Assembly (NCBI GenBank): GCA_965153355.1
Contig: OZ231126.1
Coordinates: forward strand, 14,880,001 to 14,944,000
Source of the DNA: Flaccisagitta enflata
Lineage: Eukaryota > Chaetognatha > Sagittoidea > Aphragmophora
Reading direction: 5' to 3'
Length of the DNA: 64,000 nucleotides
Made by a program: the position numbers and the translations under genes. Of the stretch, positions 37,463 through 48,809 are shown in pieces. Within the stretch, counting starts at the first letter, position 1, and each line of letters starts with the position of its first letter. The notes under the pieces were generated by a model that saw nothing but the letters and a program-made list of their open reading frames with translations, did not search any database and was not told where the DNA came from.

Positions 37463-39148
37463 TTTTCAGGCCTTATTGAGTGTTGTTGGGCAGGCAATTG
37501 AGCGCTTACCAAGCCGAAGCACAAAAGGGGTATCAGTGAACAGTCAGTCCCAATTCCGCATTCATCCATATGACTATATCTCATCATATTAGGAGATAAA
37601 GCAACTTCCTTTATTTGGGCATATTTCGTTATATCGAAAATGAAAATAAAAAAGGATGAACAAAATCCAATGCTATGATTGTTGAATCAATTTCTTCTAA
37701 TATTTAAGCGGCAAAATGGGTTTGGAGCTGTTCCGGGCATTTTTGTTTTTGGTTGTCAAAATTTTTTTATTTCTTAAAATCACTATTGTAGGCCAAAAAA
37801 TTTGTTTCAAAATTTTATTTTTATGTTACATGTAGTCAATACCCAGAGCTACAAATTTCATTTTTTGAAAAATATTTTTGGCCAATTTTTAAGGGAATGG
37901 CACTAAAAAAAAACAAAATTTCAAAAAAATGAAAAATTGCTATATTTTCTAAAATAATTGGCTTAGCATAATAATTTTTGCAAAATTTCAACTCCCATAC
38001 TCGAATTTTAAAGGAGTTATGGGATTTTGAAATTTTTCTTATAAAATTTTTTTTTGTGAACCATTTTTCATGAAATTTCATAGGCAAACAAGGTTATTAA
38101 TATTCTTTTGCTCTCAAAAAAAATTTGGGCACTGCGACCCCTTAAAAAAATTTTTTTTCTCAAAAATTGCTAAAATTGGCTATTTTTCTAGGTTGAATAA
38201 AAACTGTTCCTGTTATCCAATCAACTTCATTTTTGATGGGATAACCAACCTACATCTGCAGTAACTATGTTTCAAATTTCAAGTAAATCGGATAATTCGC
38301 TCCGGAGATATTCAAGTTCAAAGTGGAAAGGGCGAGCTAAAATCACTGTTTCTGTGGTATTTTAATGATAAGTCTTCATTGACGGTTAGCTACAAGTGTC
38401 TCAAAAGGTAATGTTTAATCAATATGTTCTAAAATTGTTGCAAATAGGTGTGGAATATGTCCCTGCAGCATAACCAATCAAAATTTTTGGATTTCACAGT
38501 CTCTTATAAAATAAGCACCAAAAAAACTGCAAAAAATGCCTTTTTTGGCTTTTTGGCCACATTTTTGGGGTGTGACGCATATAAAACGACATCCCCATCC
38601 CCAAATTTTTTGTGGCATAGTAGTCCATGATATAGGACGAGCATACGTCCCAACTCAAAACATCCTCGTATATCTCGTATGCCGTCTACGCTGAGCACAA
38701 AAATTTTGTTTAAAATTAGCAAAAAATGCAATTTTTTTAATTTTTTAAGCTGTTTTTCATAATCCTGATGAAATTCTAAGAAGTTTGATATATAACAACA
38801 TATACTTTTACATAAAAATAGAAAAATTTTATCATTGTTTAATTTAATCATAAGGCAAAGTTTAAAAAAATATTTTTACAAGAAGTGTTAAGTGTGACAT
38901 ATCAAACTCCTCAGAATTTCATCAGGAGTATGAATCTGCAGGTCTCATTCTATTTTAGAAAATTGGATTTTTGCCAACTTTGTAACTTATCAGCCGGCTG
39001 TAATTTCAACAACCAGTTGTTGTTTACAGCATTCTGCTCAACATCAGTGAGTTGGATCAAAACTAATGGAGTGATATATATGACGGCGAGCATCTGACGG
39101 CAAGATTTGGTGTGTCAACGGGGGTAAAAAAAGAAAATTCTATGAGAA
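37463..39148. other. AT-rich spacer with inverted segments
   Basis: Very AT-rich; segments at about 38760-38800 and 38890-38930 (CCTGATGAAATTCT and its complement) are inverted relative to each other. No gene seen. Confidence 0.45.
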
Positions 39149-39150
39149 TA

Positions 39151-40025
39151 CAGTGGACTACCGCATTTTCGTCACCTGATTTAACGACATTTCGGATTTA
39201 ACAGCCAAGTTTCTTTAGTCCCAAATTTTTACAGGCTTTTGTAATGTTAATTTTACTCGATTTAACAACACCTGATTTAACATCCAAACCTGATTTAAAG
39301 TCACTATTTTTAAGTCCCATGGATGACTGTAACCTGATTTAGTGACATCAACCTCTTAATTGATAATTTTCTGTAATCTAGAATTTTTATTTCAATACTT
39401 TTAGCTTTTAATATACTCTAAAAATGCAAAAAGGTCAAACATGAAGACATTTTACAACAAAGCCAGATACACGGCTACCCCAGTCGCGTGCCGGTAAGCA
39501 GGTGCCATATTTGAGGTCATTAGAGTATTTAGGCAGGAGCAGTATCATCAAAGAATATAAACCATAAAAAAAGTAGTGTGCCCAACCAACGGATGGACGA
39601 ACGGACAATGTAAGGTGGAGTCATGTAGCACAATACTAAAAATGGTCCCATATCATGGACTAAGAGGTTTGAAATAAATTTTGTTTGAAATAATTTGATA
39701 TAAAACTCATTACATGTGATATTCAATGAGGGTTCATAAGACCCTCTTCCAGTTATTCCAGTTTGGATATAGTGAAGTATTTTGTTCCACTTTTCATATA
39801 AATATGTAGTACTAATACTAAAAGAGGCTATCTTTTAGCTTATGTGATGGTTTGTTGGCAAGTTACACAAATGCTATGGTGAGTACATATACAAACATAT
39901 GAAAATATATTTCAAAACTATCTTAACTAAATATATCTAAAACTGTAAATTCGATTTAACAACACTCGGATTTAACGACCAAAATTCCCCAGTCCCTACA
40001 AGGTCGTTAAATCGGGTTCCCACTG
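39151..40025. mobile_element. Pogo/Tigger-like non-autonomous element
   Basis: It begins CAGTGGACTACCGCATTTTC and ends GTTAAATCGGGTTCCCACTG, whose complement reads CAGTGGGAACCCGATTTAAC. The element is flanked by TA at 39149-39150 and 40026-40027. Subterminal repeats of the GATTTAACGAC type follow both ends. 875 bp, non-coding. A Helentron-like element is nested in it (39456-39642). Confidence 0.75.
39456..39642. mobile_element. Helentron-like element nested in pogo-like element
   Basis: It starts AACAAAGCCAGATACACGGC, contains CCCAGTCGCGTGCCGGTAAG, and ends in a decayed hairpin with ACTAAAAA. Confidence 0.55.
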
Positions 40026-40027
40026 TA

Positions 40028-41606
40028 TAAGTAAGAAAAAACATAAAAAGAATCATTGAGGTATATCCTAGTAAATATTTTTTTGCAAAATTTGCATCCA
40101 AATAGTAAAAAAGAGCAAGTAAAGCTAACATTAACTAATTATTTTCACTTAAAAATATTCAAAATTTAATAATTTGTTCACTGATTGGAGGCTTGTCAAA
40201 ATTATAACTTTGCATGGAAAATGAAAAAACTCAAAAATGAAGAACATAGCCCCCTTCCAAACTTGATTATGGAGGGGGCTATATTCTTAGAAATGCAAAA
40301 TTTTTTTGCATTTGTGTGTCTTATAATTTTGACAACAGCAATGAAATAAAAAATGTAAGCACAATTTTCTTAAAAATCCTTTTTTCCTTTGCTTTTCTCA
40401 TATGAATTGCTGATTCAAAGGTTCATTTGAGGTCAGCTTATGGCAGAGACATACACATAGAGTATTTCTGGAGACAATTTGTCTCATGAAAATATCTGTT
40501 GCATCATAATTATTCAACTATAGTTGAAAAAATGGGGTGAAACACTAAATGTTGACAACATTTGCTCGCCGTCATATACCTATTGTGTTTTGTCCCTGAC
40601 TGCGTATTATTGATGAGTGGAGCATTTCTTACATGATTACCCTAATCCAAAACGCTCATAATTGAAACCGATGGGCAATTGGTCATGGTATGCTTTTTAA
40701 CAAGTCCACATTTTTAAGCTGTACGTATTTCTAACATTGTTAAGTAGCAATTTGGAATGTCATAGTAGAAATTTTGTCTTCAAAAGCATAAAAATTTACA
40801 TGATATTGTCATGATTATCTGCCTAATGATAACCGCATAGTCATCTGCTTTTGCTTAGCACAAAATGTGAATAATCAAATTTCGAGTTAACGCTTTTCCG
40901 TAATTCTACTTTCCCGCCATCTTTGGTTTTCTCCCCTAACCGCAAATTCATTTCAAAAAATTCACAGGCGGATGTCTGATTTGGTGATTTTGCAAGTCTC
41001 TTCTCCATGGACAAATTCCATGTGTTTTCAGTATCTTTTTATTGCCTTTCAGTATATTTTCAAATCCGCGTAATACTGATAAATTCTATGATTTTGTTGA
41101 TTTCACACCTTGAATAGTCTCTTTTTCATGCAATTAGTATTACTCATCTATACAGATTTTTTTAGAAATTTATCAATCTGAAACCTTTTTGTTTACAAAT
41201 CTAATAACTCCCTTTGGCATTGAAAAAAGAGCACATATTCAAAAATCAGTTTCGTATTTTTTTGACATTTGACATTCACAAGTTCTGTCTTGATGTATCA
41301 ACGCATTTGGATATAATGACCTATTTCTCAGCACTGTCTTAATCTTATCCGAGATATGTGATATCGTCAATAGTCATGAACAGTTTAGAAAGAAAAGAAA
41401 ATTAATAAGGAATTTCAGTGGTGTGGTAGAGTTCGTTGAAAGGACACCATTATTTCAGGGACACCTTGGGTGTGCCTTGACATTGCTCTGGTTTTCTCTG
41501 CGGATTTGGACGGTCCACGGCAGTAATGCTACAATTTTGTCACATTACAGCCGGGTGTTATTTAAACCACTGGTTTTTGCATACAATATTTTGTTTGCTA
41601 TCAGCA
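40028..41606. other. AT-rich spacer
   Basis: A short hairpin element at about 40195-40335 (TTGTCAAAATTATAA against TTATAATTTTGACAA) resembles the one near 16785. No gene seen. Confidence 0.45.
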
Positions 41607-41608
41607 TA

Positions 41609-42579
41609 ACTATGGCAAAAAAAAAACCGAACAACTTTTGAGAGAGCAAAAAAGTATGAAGATGTTGACCAATTTGCATAAAATTTACAGTGAATGATAA
41701 CCATGATATGGACTATGTCTGGTTAAAATTTCATCAAAATCCGTTGAAAACTTTAGCCATTATCACGTTTTTACTGAAGTCACTTCTTTTTTGGACTGCC
41801 AGAGATTACGTTTATCCTAAATCAAAATAATACCATTTTTAGTAAAATTGGCATTGTGCAAAAAGTTTTGGGAGTTTTGTCATGATTTTTGAACTGTAGT
41901 CTGATGGTAATATTTACTAATACTACGCAAAATTCGCATCTACTCAGATAAAGTCTAGTGGGGTAGATATTGGTTGATTGTAAGCTTGCTCAGGATAAGA
42001 AATATTCTGCTACCTGTTAGAATATTTTTGCAATTTGGGGGACTAAAAATGCTTCAATATTCACAAAAATTTTACTGGAGATGAATCATATGTACAAAAG
42101 TTCCCAGTTAAAAAATCATGATAATTGGTAAAAAACTCTGGCCTTAGCATCGATTTATATTTCAGATTTCATCTTCATTTACTTCATTCTAAAAACCACA
42201 AAAAAAGTTTTAGAAAACTTGCTGTTTCTGCTAAAATAATCGGAGTTTTGTAATGAAATTTTTATCACAGCCTGCTAACAATGTGGTCTACTTCCACTTC
42301 AAATTTCATCAAAATCGGACTAGATTTAGTATGGTTTTTTTAAGTTTGTTTATTCATTCTTAGTAAATTCTTATGTGTGTACATTGAATTTCTTATCTTC
42401 TGACAAGCACTTTTAAAAAATGTGTAATTCTCTAACTATTTAGAGCAGGTCATTGATTTTTTCAGTGATGCTTAATGATACTAAAAAGTAACTTCAGTAA
42501 AAATTTCAGCATACTGGGTGAATTTTCAAAGGATTTATGAGCAAAAGAAGTAACTGTTCGGTTTTTTTTTTGCCATAGT
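41609..42579. mobile_element. TA-flanked MITE with ACTATGGC ends
   Basis: ACTATGGCAAAAAAAAAACC at the left is mirrored by GGTTTTTTTTTTGCCATAGT at the right, flanked by TA at 41607-41608 and 42580-42581. About 970 bp. The interior is AT-rich and non-coding. Confidence 0.7.
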
Positions 42580-42599
42580 TATTGGCTCAAAACCAACGG

Positions 42600-43250
42600 T
42601 ATGTGAGATGCTCTCAAAGGCTCCCAAAGGCTTTCATCCTTAGGTAAAGTAGGGTTGAGTAGTAATGTTGTCCAACTTTCATATATTTCAGTACCATGGT
42701 GTAGAATGCCGGCGATCCCATATGGTTGATTCTCAATTCTTGCCTCTAATGGTATGGTTTTTAACAACATTGCCTTTGATATCTAGATTATCTTTGGATA
42801 GCTACATCATCATTTGGTAATTTGTCCACTGTAAACAATAGGGATATGCTGACTACTTTGCATCTTCTTATTTTGGGTTGACATGGAATGTTTGAGAAAA
42901 TGGTCTCAGTCAGTGGAGAAGATTTTGATTTTAAGTTGTGGGTTGCATGAGCCCATTACAATGGGAAGATCAGATGGATGTGAGGGACTTTGGATTAGGC
43001 CCCGCCGGTTCAGCATACTCATCTGGCACTCCTTCTTGTCATTGGCACTTGTAGCAAACAGGTTAGAATTATTGATTTTTTCTGTTTGGTTGAATTGTTT
43101 TTTTGAACCATTTCATGATAATGTTAAGATAGACTTGGTTGTTTTTCATTATTAAGGATAGTTGTGATGGGTCCGGATTAAACACCAGTGAGAGCTCCAA
43201 AGGCTCTCATCCTTAGGGTTGAGTAGTAATGTTGTCCAACTTTCATATAT
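42600..43250. repeat. ~580-bp repeat unit, third locus
   Basis: Diverged copy of the unit at 21791-22700: GGTTGATTCTCAATTCTTGCCTCTAATGGTATGG, TTACAATGGGAAGATCAGATGG and CATCTGGCACTCCTTCTTGTCA. The start (AGGCTCTCATCCTTAG) reappears at about 43199, so a second unit begins. Confidence 0.7.
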
Positions 43251-43499
43251 ACCTATAATGTTTTGTCCTCTGACTGTGTATTGTGTTAATCAAGCTTTTA
43301 GATATCTTCCACAACTGATCAACATTTTCAGCTCAACTAGGTGAGTAAGTATGTTTTTAGATAGGTTTGCACTGGTTGAGATTTTAGGTTTTTCCAATAT
43401 GATCAATGTAAATTACAGTCTGAACACGACCCAAAATTTTTCGAAGATCTACCCTTCAAGGTCACGTTAGCGATGTCAATCCGTGTCTTTTGTTTTTAA

Positions 43500-43615
43500 G
43501 TGTTTTTGAGCGGGTATTGTTTTAGGGTTGGGGGTGGGATAAGGGTTAGGGATGGGGTGGGTTTTAGGGTTAGGGTGGGGATAAGGAGCAGGGTTAGGGC
43601 CAGGTGTGGGTTTGG
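43500..43615. repeat. Degenerate GGGTTA-rich stretch
   Basis: Interspersed GGGTTAGGG, GGGATGGGG and GGGTTTTAGGG units on the plus strand. Telomere-like in composition but irregular. Confidence 0.6.
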
Positions 43616-43817
43616 TTTTTTAGTCGCATGCACGCGACTCTACAACCCGCTCCGTTGGTCGGTTGGTCGGTCGGTCTGTCGGTTGGTCCGTAACACTTTG
43701 CTTTTTTAGTCGCGTGCACGCGACTCTACAACCCGCTTTGTCTGTCGGTCGGTTGGTTGGTCGGTTGGTCGGTCGGTCGGTCGGTCTGTCACACTTTACT
43801 TTTTTTATCGCTTTTAT

Positions 43818-44645
43818 TTCTTTAAGTCATTTTTAGTCATTTTAAGTCATTTTAAGTCATTCCAAGTCATTATAAGTCATTCTGAGTCATTCTAAGTCAT
43901 TTTAAGTCATTTTAAGTCATTATTGTCATTTAAGTAAATCTAGTCCTTTGCATCATTTTAAGTCATTCTTAGTTATTCTCAGTCATTCTGAGTCATTCTA
44001 AGTCATCTTAAGTCATTCTTAGTAATTATGAGTCATTCAGTCATTTTTGTGATTTTAGTCAATATAGTCCTTTACATCATTTGAAGTCATTTTAAGTCAT
44101 TTTAAGTCATTCTAACTAATTCTAAGTCATTTTAAGTCATTCTAAGTCATTTTAAGTCATTGTAAGTCATTGTAAGTCATTCTCAGTCGTTTTAAGTCAA
44201 TCTAAGTCATTTTATTTCATTCTTAGTCCTTTAAATTTATTATTGTCAGTTTAGTCGATATTGTCCTTTACATCATCTTAAGTCATTCTAAGTCATTCTA
44301 CGTCATTCCAAGTCATTTTAAGTCCTTCTTAGTCAGTCTAAGGCGGTTAAAAAGATACAATTAGGAGTCAGGTCAATTCATTTATTTTTGTCTAGCACGC
44401 GACTTATAGGTGTTGGCCTTGTTGTATCGTTTATAGTCATTTGAGGTCATCTTAGTCATTTTAAGTCATTTTTAGTCATTCTAAGTCATTTTAAGTTATT
44501 CTAAGTCATTCTAAGTCATGCTAAGTCACTTTTTTACGATTGCTATTTTCGTCATTTTTTGTCATTTTACATCATTTTAGGTCATTTTAAGTCATTCTTA
44601 GTCATTCTGAGTCACTATAAGTCATTCTGAGTCACTACAAGTCAT
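43818..44645. repeat. ~10-bp minisatellite (AAGTCATTTT)
   Basis: Degenerate array of AAGTCATTTT/AAGTCATTCT units, more than 50 copies, broken at 44340-44430 by a Helentron-like end. Confidence 0.9.
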
Positions 44646-44694
44646 TCATAGTTCATAGCGCTAAGCTTTTTTTGCAGTTTTACATTGTTATTAG

Positions 44695-45415
44695 TCTGGC
44701 ATGGATCTGGTTTAAGTTTAGATAAGGTCTGGTATAAGTCTGGTTAAGGTCTGGCTTAGGTCTGGTCTAAGTCTGGTCTAAGTTTGGTCTAAGTCTGGTC
44801 TAAGTCTGGTCTAAGTCTGGTGTAAGTCTGGTCTAAGTCTGGTCTAAGTCTGGTCTAAGTCTGGTCTAAGTCTGGTCTAAGTCTGGTCTCAGTCTGGTCT
44901 CAGTCTGGTCTCAGACTGGTCTAAGTCTGGTCTCAGTCTGGTCTCAGTCTGGTCTCAGTCTGGTCTAAGTCTGGTCTAAGTCTGGTCTAAGTCTGGTCTA
45001 AGTCTGGTCTAAGTCTGGTCTAAGTCTGGTCTAAGTCTGGTCTAAGTCTGGTCTAAGTCTGGTCTAAGTCAGGTCTAAGTCTGGTCTAAGTCTGGTCTAA
45101 GTCTGGTCTAAGTCTGGTCTAAGTCTGGTCTAAGTCTGGTCAAAGTCTGGTCTAAGTCTGGTCTAAGTCTGGTCTAAGTCTGGTCTAAGTCTGGTCTAAG
45201 TCTGGTCTAAGTCTGGTGTATGTCTGGTGTAAGTCTGGTCTAAGTCTGGTCTAAATCTGGTCAAATTCTGGTCTAAGTCTGGTCTAAGTCTGGTCTAAGT
45301 CAGGTCTAAGTCTGGTCTAAGTCTGGTCTAAGTCTGGTCTAAGTCTGGTCTAAGTCTGGTCTAAGTCTGGTCTAAGTCTGGTCTAAGTCTGGTCTAAGTC
45401 TGGTCTAAGTCTATA
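44695..45415. repeat. 11-bp minisatellite (TCTAAGTCTGG)
   Basis: About 65 copies of TCTAAGTCTGG with occasional TCTCAGTCTGG and AGGTC variants; the array is most regular in its centre and degenerate at its left edge. Confidence 0.95.
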
Positions 45416-45929
45416 AAGTGATACAATAAGGAGTCAGGTCAATTCAGTTATCTTTGTCCCGCACGCGACTTAAAGGTGTTGGCCTTGTTATGTTATAGCT
45501 CGAGTAAGCTTGAATTGAACATTTGTCTTTGCGGGAAAAAACAAGTGACGGGATTGAATTCCCTAACATTACCGCTTTCAATACATCATCAATATCAATA
45601 TATTTTTTTAAAGATAAGGTTATTCTCTCTAGTTAAGATAGCCGATTTTTGACGCATTGGTCCCCCACCCATCCATTACTACCCCTGCCAACCTGCAAGA
45701 CTACCACGGCCCACTCGCATTACTGCCCCGGCCTTGCCCACTCGCATTCAACCCATTGCAAAATCAACTTCTGTAGTAACGCCATTTCCGGTATTCTCCA
45801 TGGCAACGTAACGCCATTTTGGCGTGTATATGGCGTTATTTGAGGCGTTAATATTGCTGTCACTTTTTGGTCCATCTTTTTTACTCATTATGGATTTTTT
45901 GTGATCGTTTGAAAAAAGATTAAAGATAA

Positions 45930-46200
45930 AAAAAAATGTCATACAAAATATTCGCCATTAATATTTATTTTTTTTTCATTTTTTATTTTTTATTTTTTTT
46001 TCCTTTTTCTTTTTCTTTTTTTTTTTTTTTCTTTTTCTTTTTCATTTTTCATTTTTTATTTTTCATTTTTCATTTTTCATTTATCACTTTTCCTTTTTTA
46101 ACTTTTCACTTTTCACCTTTCATTTTTCATTTTTCATTTTTCACTTTTCACTTTTATTTTTCATTTTTCACTTTTCAATTTTTTCTCTTTTTTTAACCTT
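45930..46200. repeat. T-rich low-complexity tract (TTTTTCA-type)
   Basis: Long T-rich stretch of TTTTTCATTTTTCA units. The Phe-rich open frame across it is an artefact. Confidence 0.95.
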
Positions 46201-46464
46201 TAGTATTTAAGGTTTCATATTTAAATTCTTGTTTCATATGCTTTAATCATCTATTCTTTAAAATTTTGACATAATAGCATTTCTATATTCTTTTTATCAA
46301 GAATTTTTTGATAGAAAATGACCAAAGTTTGAAAATGATCAATCATTCTCCGACATGCTTAACATGAGGTTCAAAAACATAGACATAACATAAATGCTGA
46401 AATGATTCTCTCGGTTTTGGTCTCATCCTCTCACAGAGAGATAACTGCAGAGATACAGTGAGAC

Positions 46465-46472
46465 AGAGACAG

Positions 46473-46510
<38 letters not shown>

Positions 46511-46515
46511 TGACA
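46465..46515. repeat. (GACA)n microsatellite
   Basis: About ten GACA/CAGA units with one GACG variant. Confidence 0.9.
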
Positions 46516-46739
46516 CAGACATTTCGTTTTATGTTTATTAACTAGCTATTAATAGCTTTGGTTAGCTTCAAATAGCTTAAAATAGTTGTTAATAGCTATT
46601 GATAGTATTTGATAGCTTTTTATAGCTTTATACAGCTTTAATAGAACGTAACGACCAGAAACGAAGTCGTAATATGCAAAAATTGTAACTATAGTGTTTT
46701 TGATGCTATTGGGGAATAGCAAAATGTGACAAAAAACGG

Positions 46740-46835
46740 GTTTCCGAATTTTCTACGCAATCCGTTGCTCGCATTACAGCTCCTGCCCACCCGCAAGCAA
46801 CTTCTTCTTGGTCCGACAACTTGGCCTTGTTTTAC
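46740..46835. mobile_element. Helentron-like element, terminal fragment
   Basis: CTCCTGCCCACCCGCAAGCAACTTCTTCTTGG followed by CAACTTGGCCTTGTT matches the non-hairpin terminus of the family. Confidence 0.45.
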
Positions 46836-46839
46836 TATT

Positions 46840-48079
46840 TGTTGAAGCATGACTACTTAGACTAGCAAGATCTGCGAAAAATGCTTAGTACATTTAAAGG
46901 AAAGTAAAAGGACATCGCATTTTGCTTTTTTTTTCATTTGATGTTTTATTTTTTTGTTTTTGACCTTTTCAATGATGCAAGTGAAATCATGAAACAGCAT
47001 TTCGAGGAGGAATTTACAATTGACATGAATATGTTTAACAGACAATTTTAGTTAGTTATGAATGATGAGATCAATATGAACGATAGAAATCAAGATTAAT
47101 CAAACCAAGTTATAAATTAAGAGGAATGGAAATAAATTAGAAGATAAGATATGCGATATGGTACAGTCTCGAACAATAATTTATATCCCATTCTGATGCT
47201 CATTGTTTCGTCGGAAGAAGTAAGATTTTTGGTTCATAATAACAATTTACATAATTTTTTTCTCTATCTTTGACAATTCTTAAAGAATTTACAAACAGAA
47301 TTACACTGACAGTTTCCTTAAGATATTTACGTTTATAGAAAAGGGTGCAATTGACTTTCTTTATCCAGCCGGGGCTGAATGTGAGGAAATTGGGGACTAG
47401 AATTTCATCCTTGGAAATTGGCAGCATCGATTTTATGAGATAATCAATGACATACACAAGAAAAAAAGATAATGAAAGAATTGTAGTCAATTCAGTACAC
47501 ACAAATTCACATTATCAAATACAAATATGGCAGTTTGGCATGTCATTTTAACAACAATTTTCACGCAAAAGTTCAATAAATCATAAGTTAAGTTTTTTGG
47601 CAGCTCAATAGATAGACGGAAGTTATCAGACACGGATAAGAAAAAAGTGACGAAACAATTTTTTTTTCTTAAAAAAATTGTCGTCATTTTTGTTCTTCAA
47701 TAAATACCTTGCATGGTTGAGATCATTGGAAAACTGAATGGATTAGGAATAAGAAAAAAAGTAACTGTCTTTCTCCGCAAGCAGATAATCGACAGTCCTT
47801 TTTTGTGATAGATAATGAGTTCAATATGTAATACCAACTATGATCTTTCATATATTGGATCAAATGATCTAAAAAAAGAATGATAAGAATATGTTTGCAA
47901 ATTGCTTTTTTTTTCATCCTCGATTCATCCGCGAAAGATCATAGTTGGTAAGAATTTTGACAAGTTTGTTTTCATCAAACAAATTAAATAATTCAAGTTT
48001 TAATTAAATACATTATGAGATCATTGGTTGTGAAAGCATCACGAGACTAGATTTGTCACTGATGAAGATATAGGACTGA

Positions 48080-48080
<1 letters not shown>
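46840..48080. other. AT-rich spacer
   Basis: No gene recognised. A 20-bp hairpin pair TACCAACTATGATCTTTC (about 47835) and its complement (about 47935) is present. Confidence 0.4.
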
Positions 48081-48115
<35 letters not shown>

Positions 48116-48158
48116 TGAGGAATAAGTCCACCCAGTCTTCACCAATGACAGACAGTAA

Positions 48159-48227
48159 TTCACTAAAACGCTAGAAGGGCACTCTCTTAGGAGTCTAGAC
48201 ATCCCTTTTATCTAGTTTTTAGCGAAA
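48159..48227 (+). ncRNA. Structured stem-loop, copy 1 of 4 (candidate)
   Basis: Outer stem TTCACTAAAACGCTAG pairs with CTAGTTTTTAGCGAAA. The second stem AAGGG pairs with CCCTT. Apical part CACTCTCTTAGGAGTCTA can fold ACTC with GAGT. A short unpaired TTAT lies on the 3' side between the stems. Strand is arbitrary. A transcript is not shown; the evidence is shared architecture with three neighbours. Confidence 0.5.
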
Positions 48228-48275
48228 TAATAATTAAATAATTAAATAAATAAATACATGAATGCAATGGTTTTG

Positions 48276-48315
<40 letters not shown>

Positions 48316-48328
48316 GCGGCATACAGTG

Positions 48329-48393
48329 TTCCGCCAAAAACAGGAAGGGCACTTTTTCCAGTTGCACACCCTTTTAACCTGTTTCTTGGTGAA
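48329..48393 (+). ncRNA. Structured stem-loop, copy 2 of 4 (candidate)
   Basis: Outer stem CCGCCAAAAACAGG pairs with CCTGTTTCTTGGTG with one bulged C and one G-T. The second stem AAGGG/CCCTT is retained, with TTAA on the 3' side. The apex differs most here (CACTTTTTCCAGTTGCACA) but keeps an ACT/AGT pairing. Confidence 0.45.
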
Positions 48394-48443
48394 ATTACCA
48401 AAAACACAAGAATACTAGACTAGTTAAGCCAGTGTTAACTCAT

Positions 48444-48487
<44 letters not shown>

Positions 48488-48553
48488 TACAAGCAGAAAA
48501 TGAAAAAAGACAAAAAAGACAGATTAAAAAGCTAACAATGGCAGGCGATGTGT

Positions 48554-48620
48554 CACTAAAACGCAGGAGGGGCACTCTCTTACGAGTCTATTCAACCCCT
48601 ATCACCCTGTTTTTAGCGAG
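48554..48620 (+). ncRNA. Structured stem-loop, copy 3 of 4 (candidate)
   Basis: Outer stem CTAAAACGCAGG pairs with CCTGTTTTTAG, with the same CG/T internal mismatch as copy 1. The second stem is AGGGG/CCCCT, a compensated change. Apex CACTCTCTTACGAGTCTA; ATCAC unpaired on the 3' side. Confidence 0.5.
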
Positions 48621-48735
48621 AATTTTTCAATGAAATAAGTTAATAAATAATTAGATAATCTTTTTTTCATGGAAAATTGGAAGTTGTTTGGAATTGGCAT
48701 TTGCAATAACTAGACTGTCACCAATAGATGATTTC

Positions 48736-48806
48736 TCTCCGAACCGGGAAGGGCACTCTCTTAGGAGTCTAGGTAAACCCTTGTAATTGAAAACCCGTTT
48801 CGGAGA
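48736..48806 (+). ncRNA. Structured stem-loop, copy 4 of 4 (candidate)
   Basis: Outer stem TCTCCGAACCGGG pairs with CCCGTTTCGGAGA at 12 of 13 positions, with sequence quite unlike copies 1-3. The second stem AAGGG/CCCTT and the apex CACTCTCTTAGGAGTCTA are unchanged. The 3' unpaired stretch is longer (GTAATTGAAAA). Confidence 0.5.
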
Positions 48807-48809
48807 TGA

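Larger units (their letters stand above)
43617..45489. mobile_element. Helentron-like elements in tandem, with internal minisatellites
   Basis: Two hairpin starts lie side by side (43617 with AGTCGCATGCACGCGACT, and 43703 with AGTCGCGTGCACGCGACT, both followed by TCTACAACCCGCT). Two matching far ends lie at 44340-44423 and 45415-45489, each with GGAGTCAGGTCAATTCA, GCACGCGACTTA and GGTGTTGGCCTTGTT. This looks like two related elements nested or joined, each enlarged by its own minisatellite. Confidence 0.6.
48085..48486. repeat. (GA)n and (CAGA)n tracts between the stem-loops
   Basis: (GA)n at 48085-48112, 48281-48311 and 48444-48466, the last running into (CAGA)n. These separate the stem-loop copies. 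Confidence 0.9.

Noticed and set aside
43500-43615. Interstitial telomere repeat
   Set aside because: GGGTTA units are too irregular and mixed with GGGATGGGG; composition alone does not support telomeric origin.
44695-45415. Possible CRISPR array
   Set aside because: It is a head-to-tail 11-bp minisatellite without spacers, in eukaryotic DNA.
48736-48806. tRNA gene (7-bp closing stem TCTCCGA/TCGGAGA, about 71 nt)
   Set aside because: The closing stem continues into one long helix; there is no T-arm GGTTCRA and no anticodon arm, and the other three copies do not keep the same end sequence.
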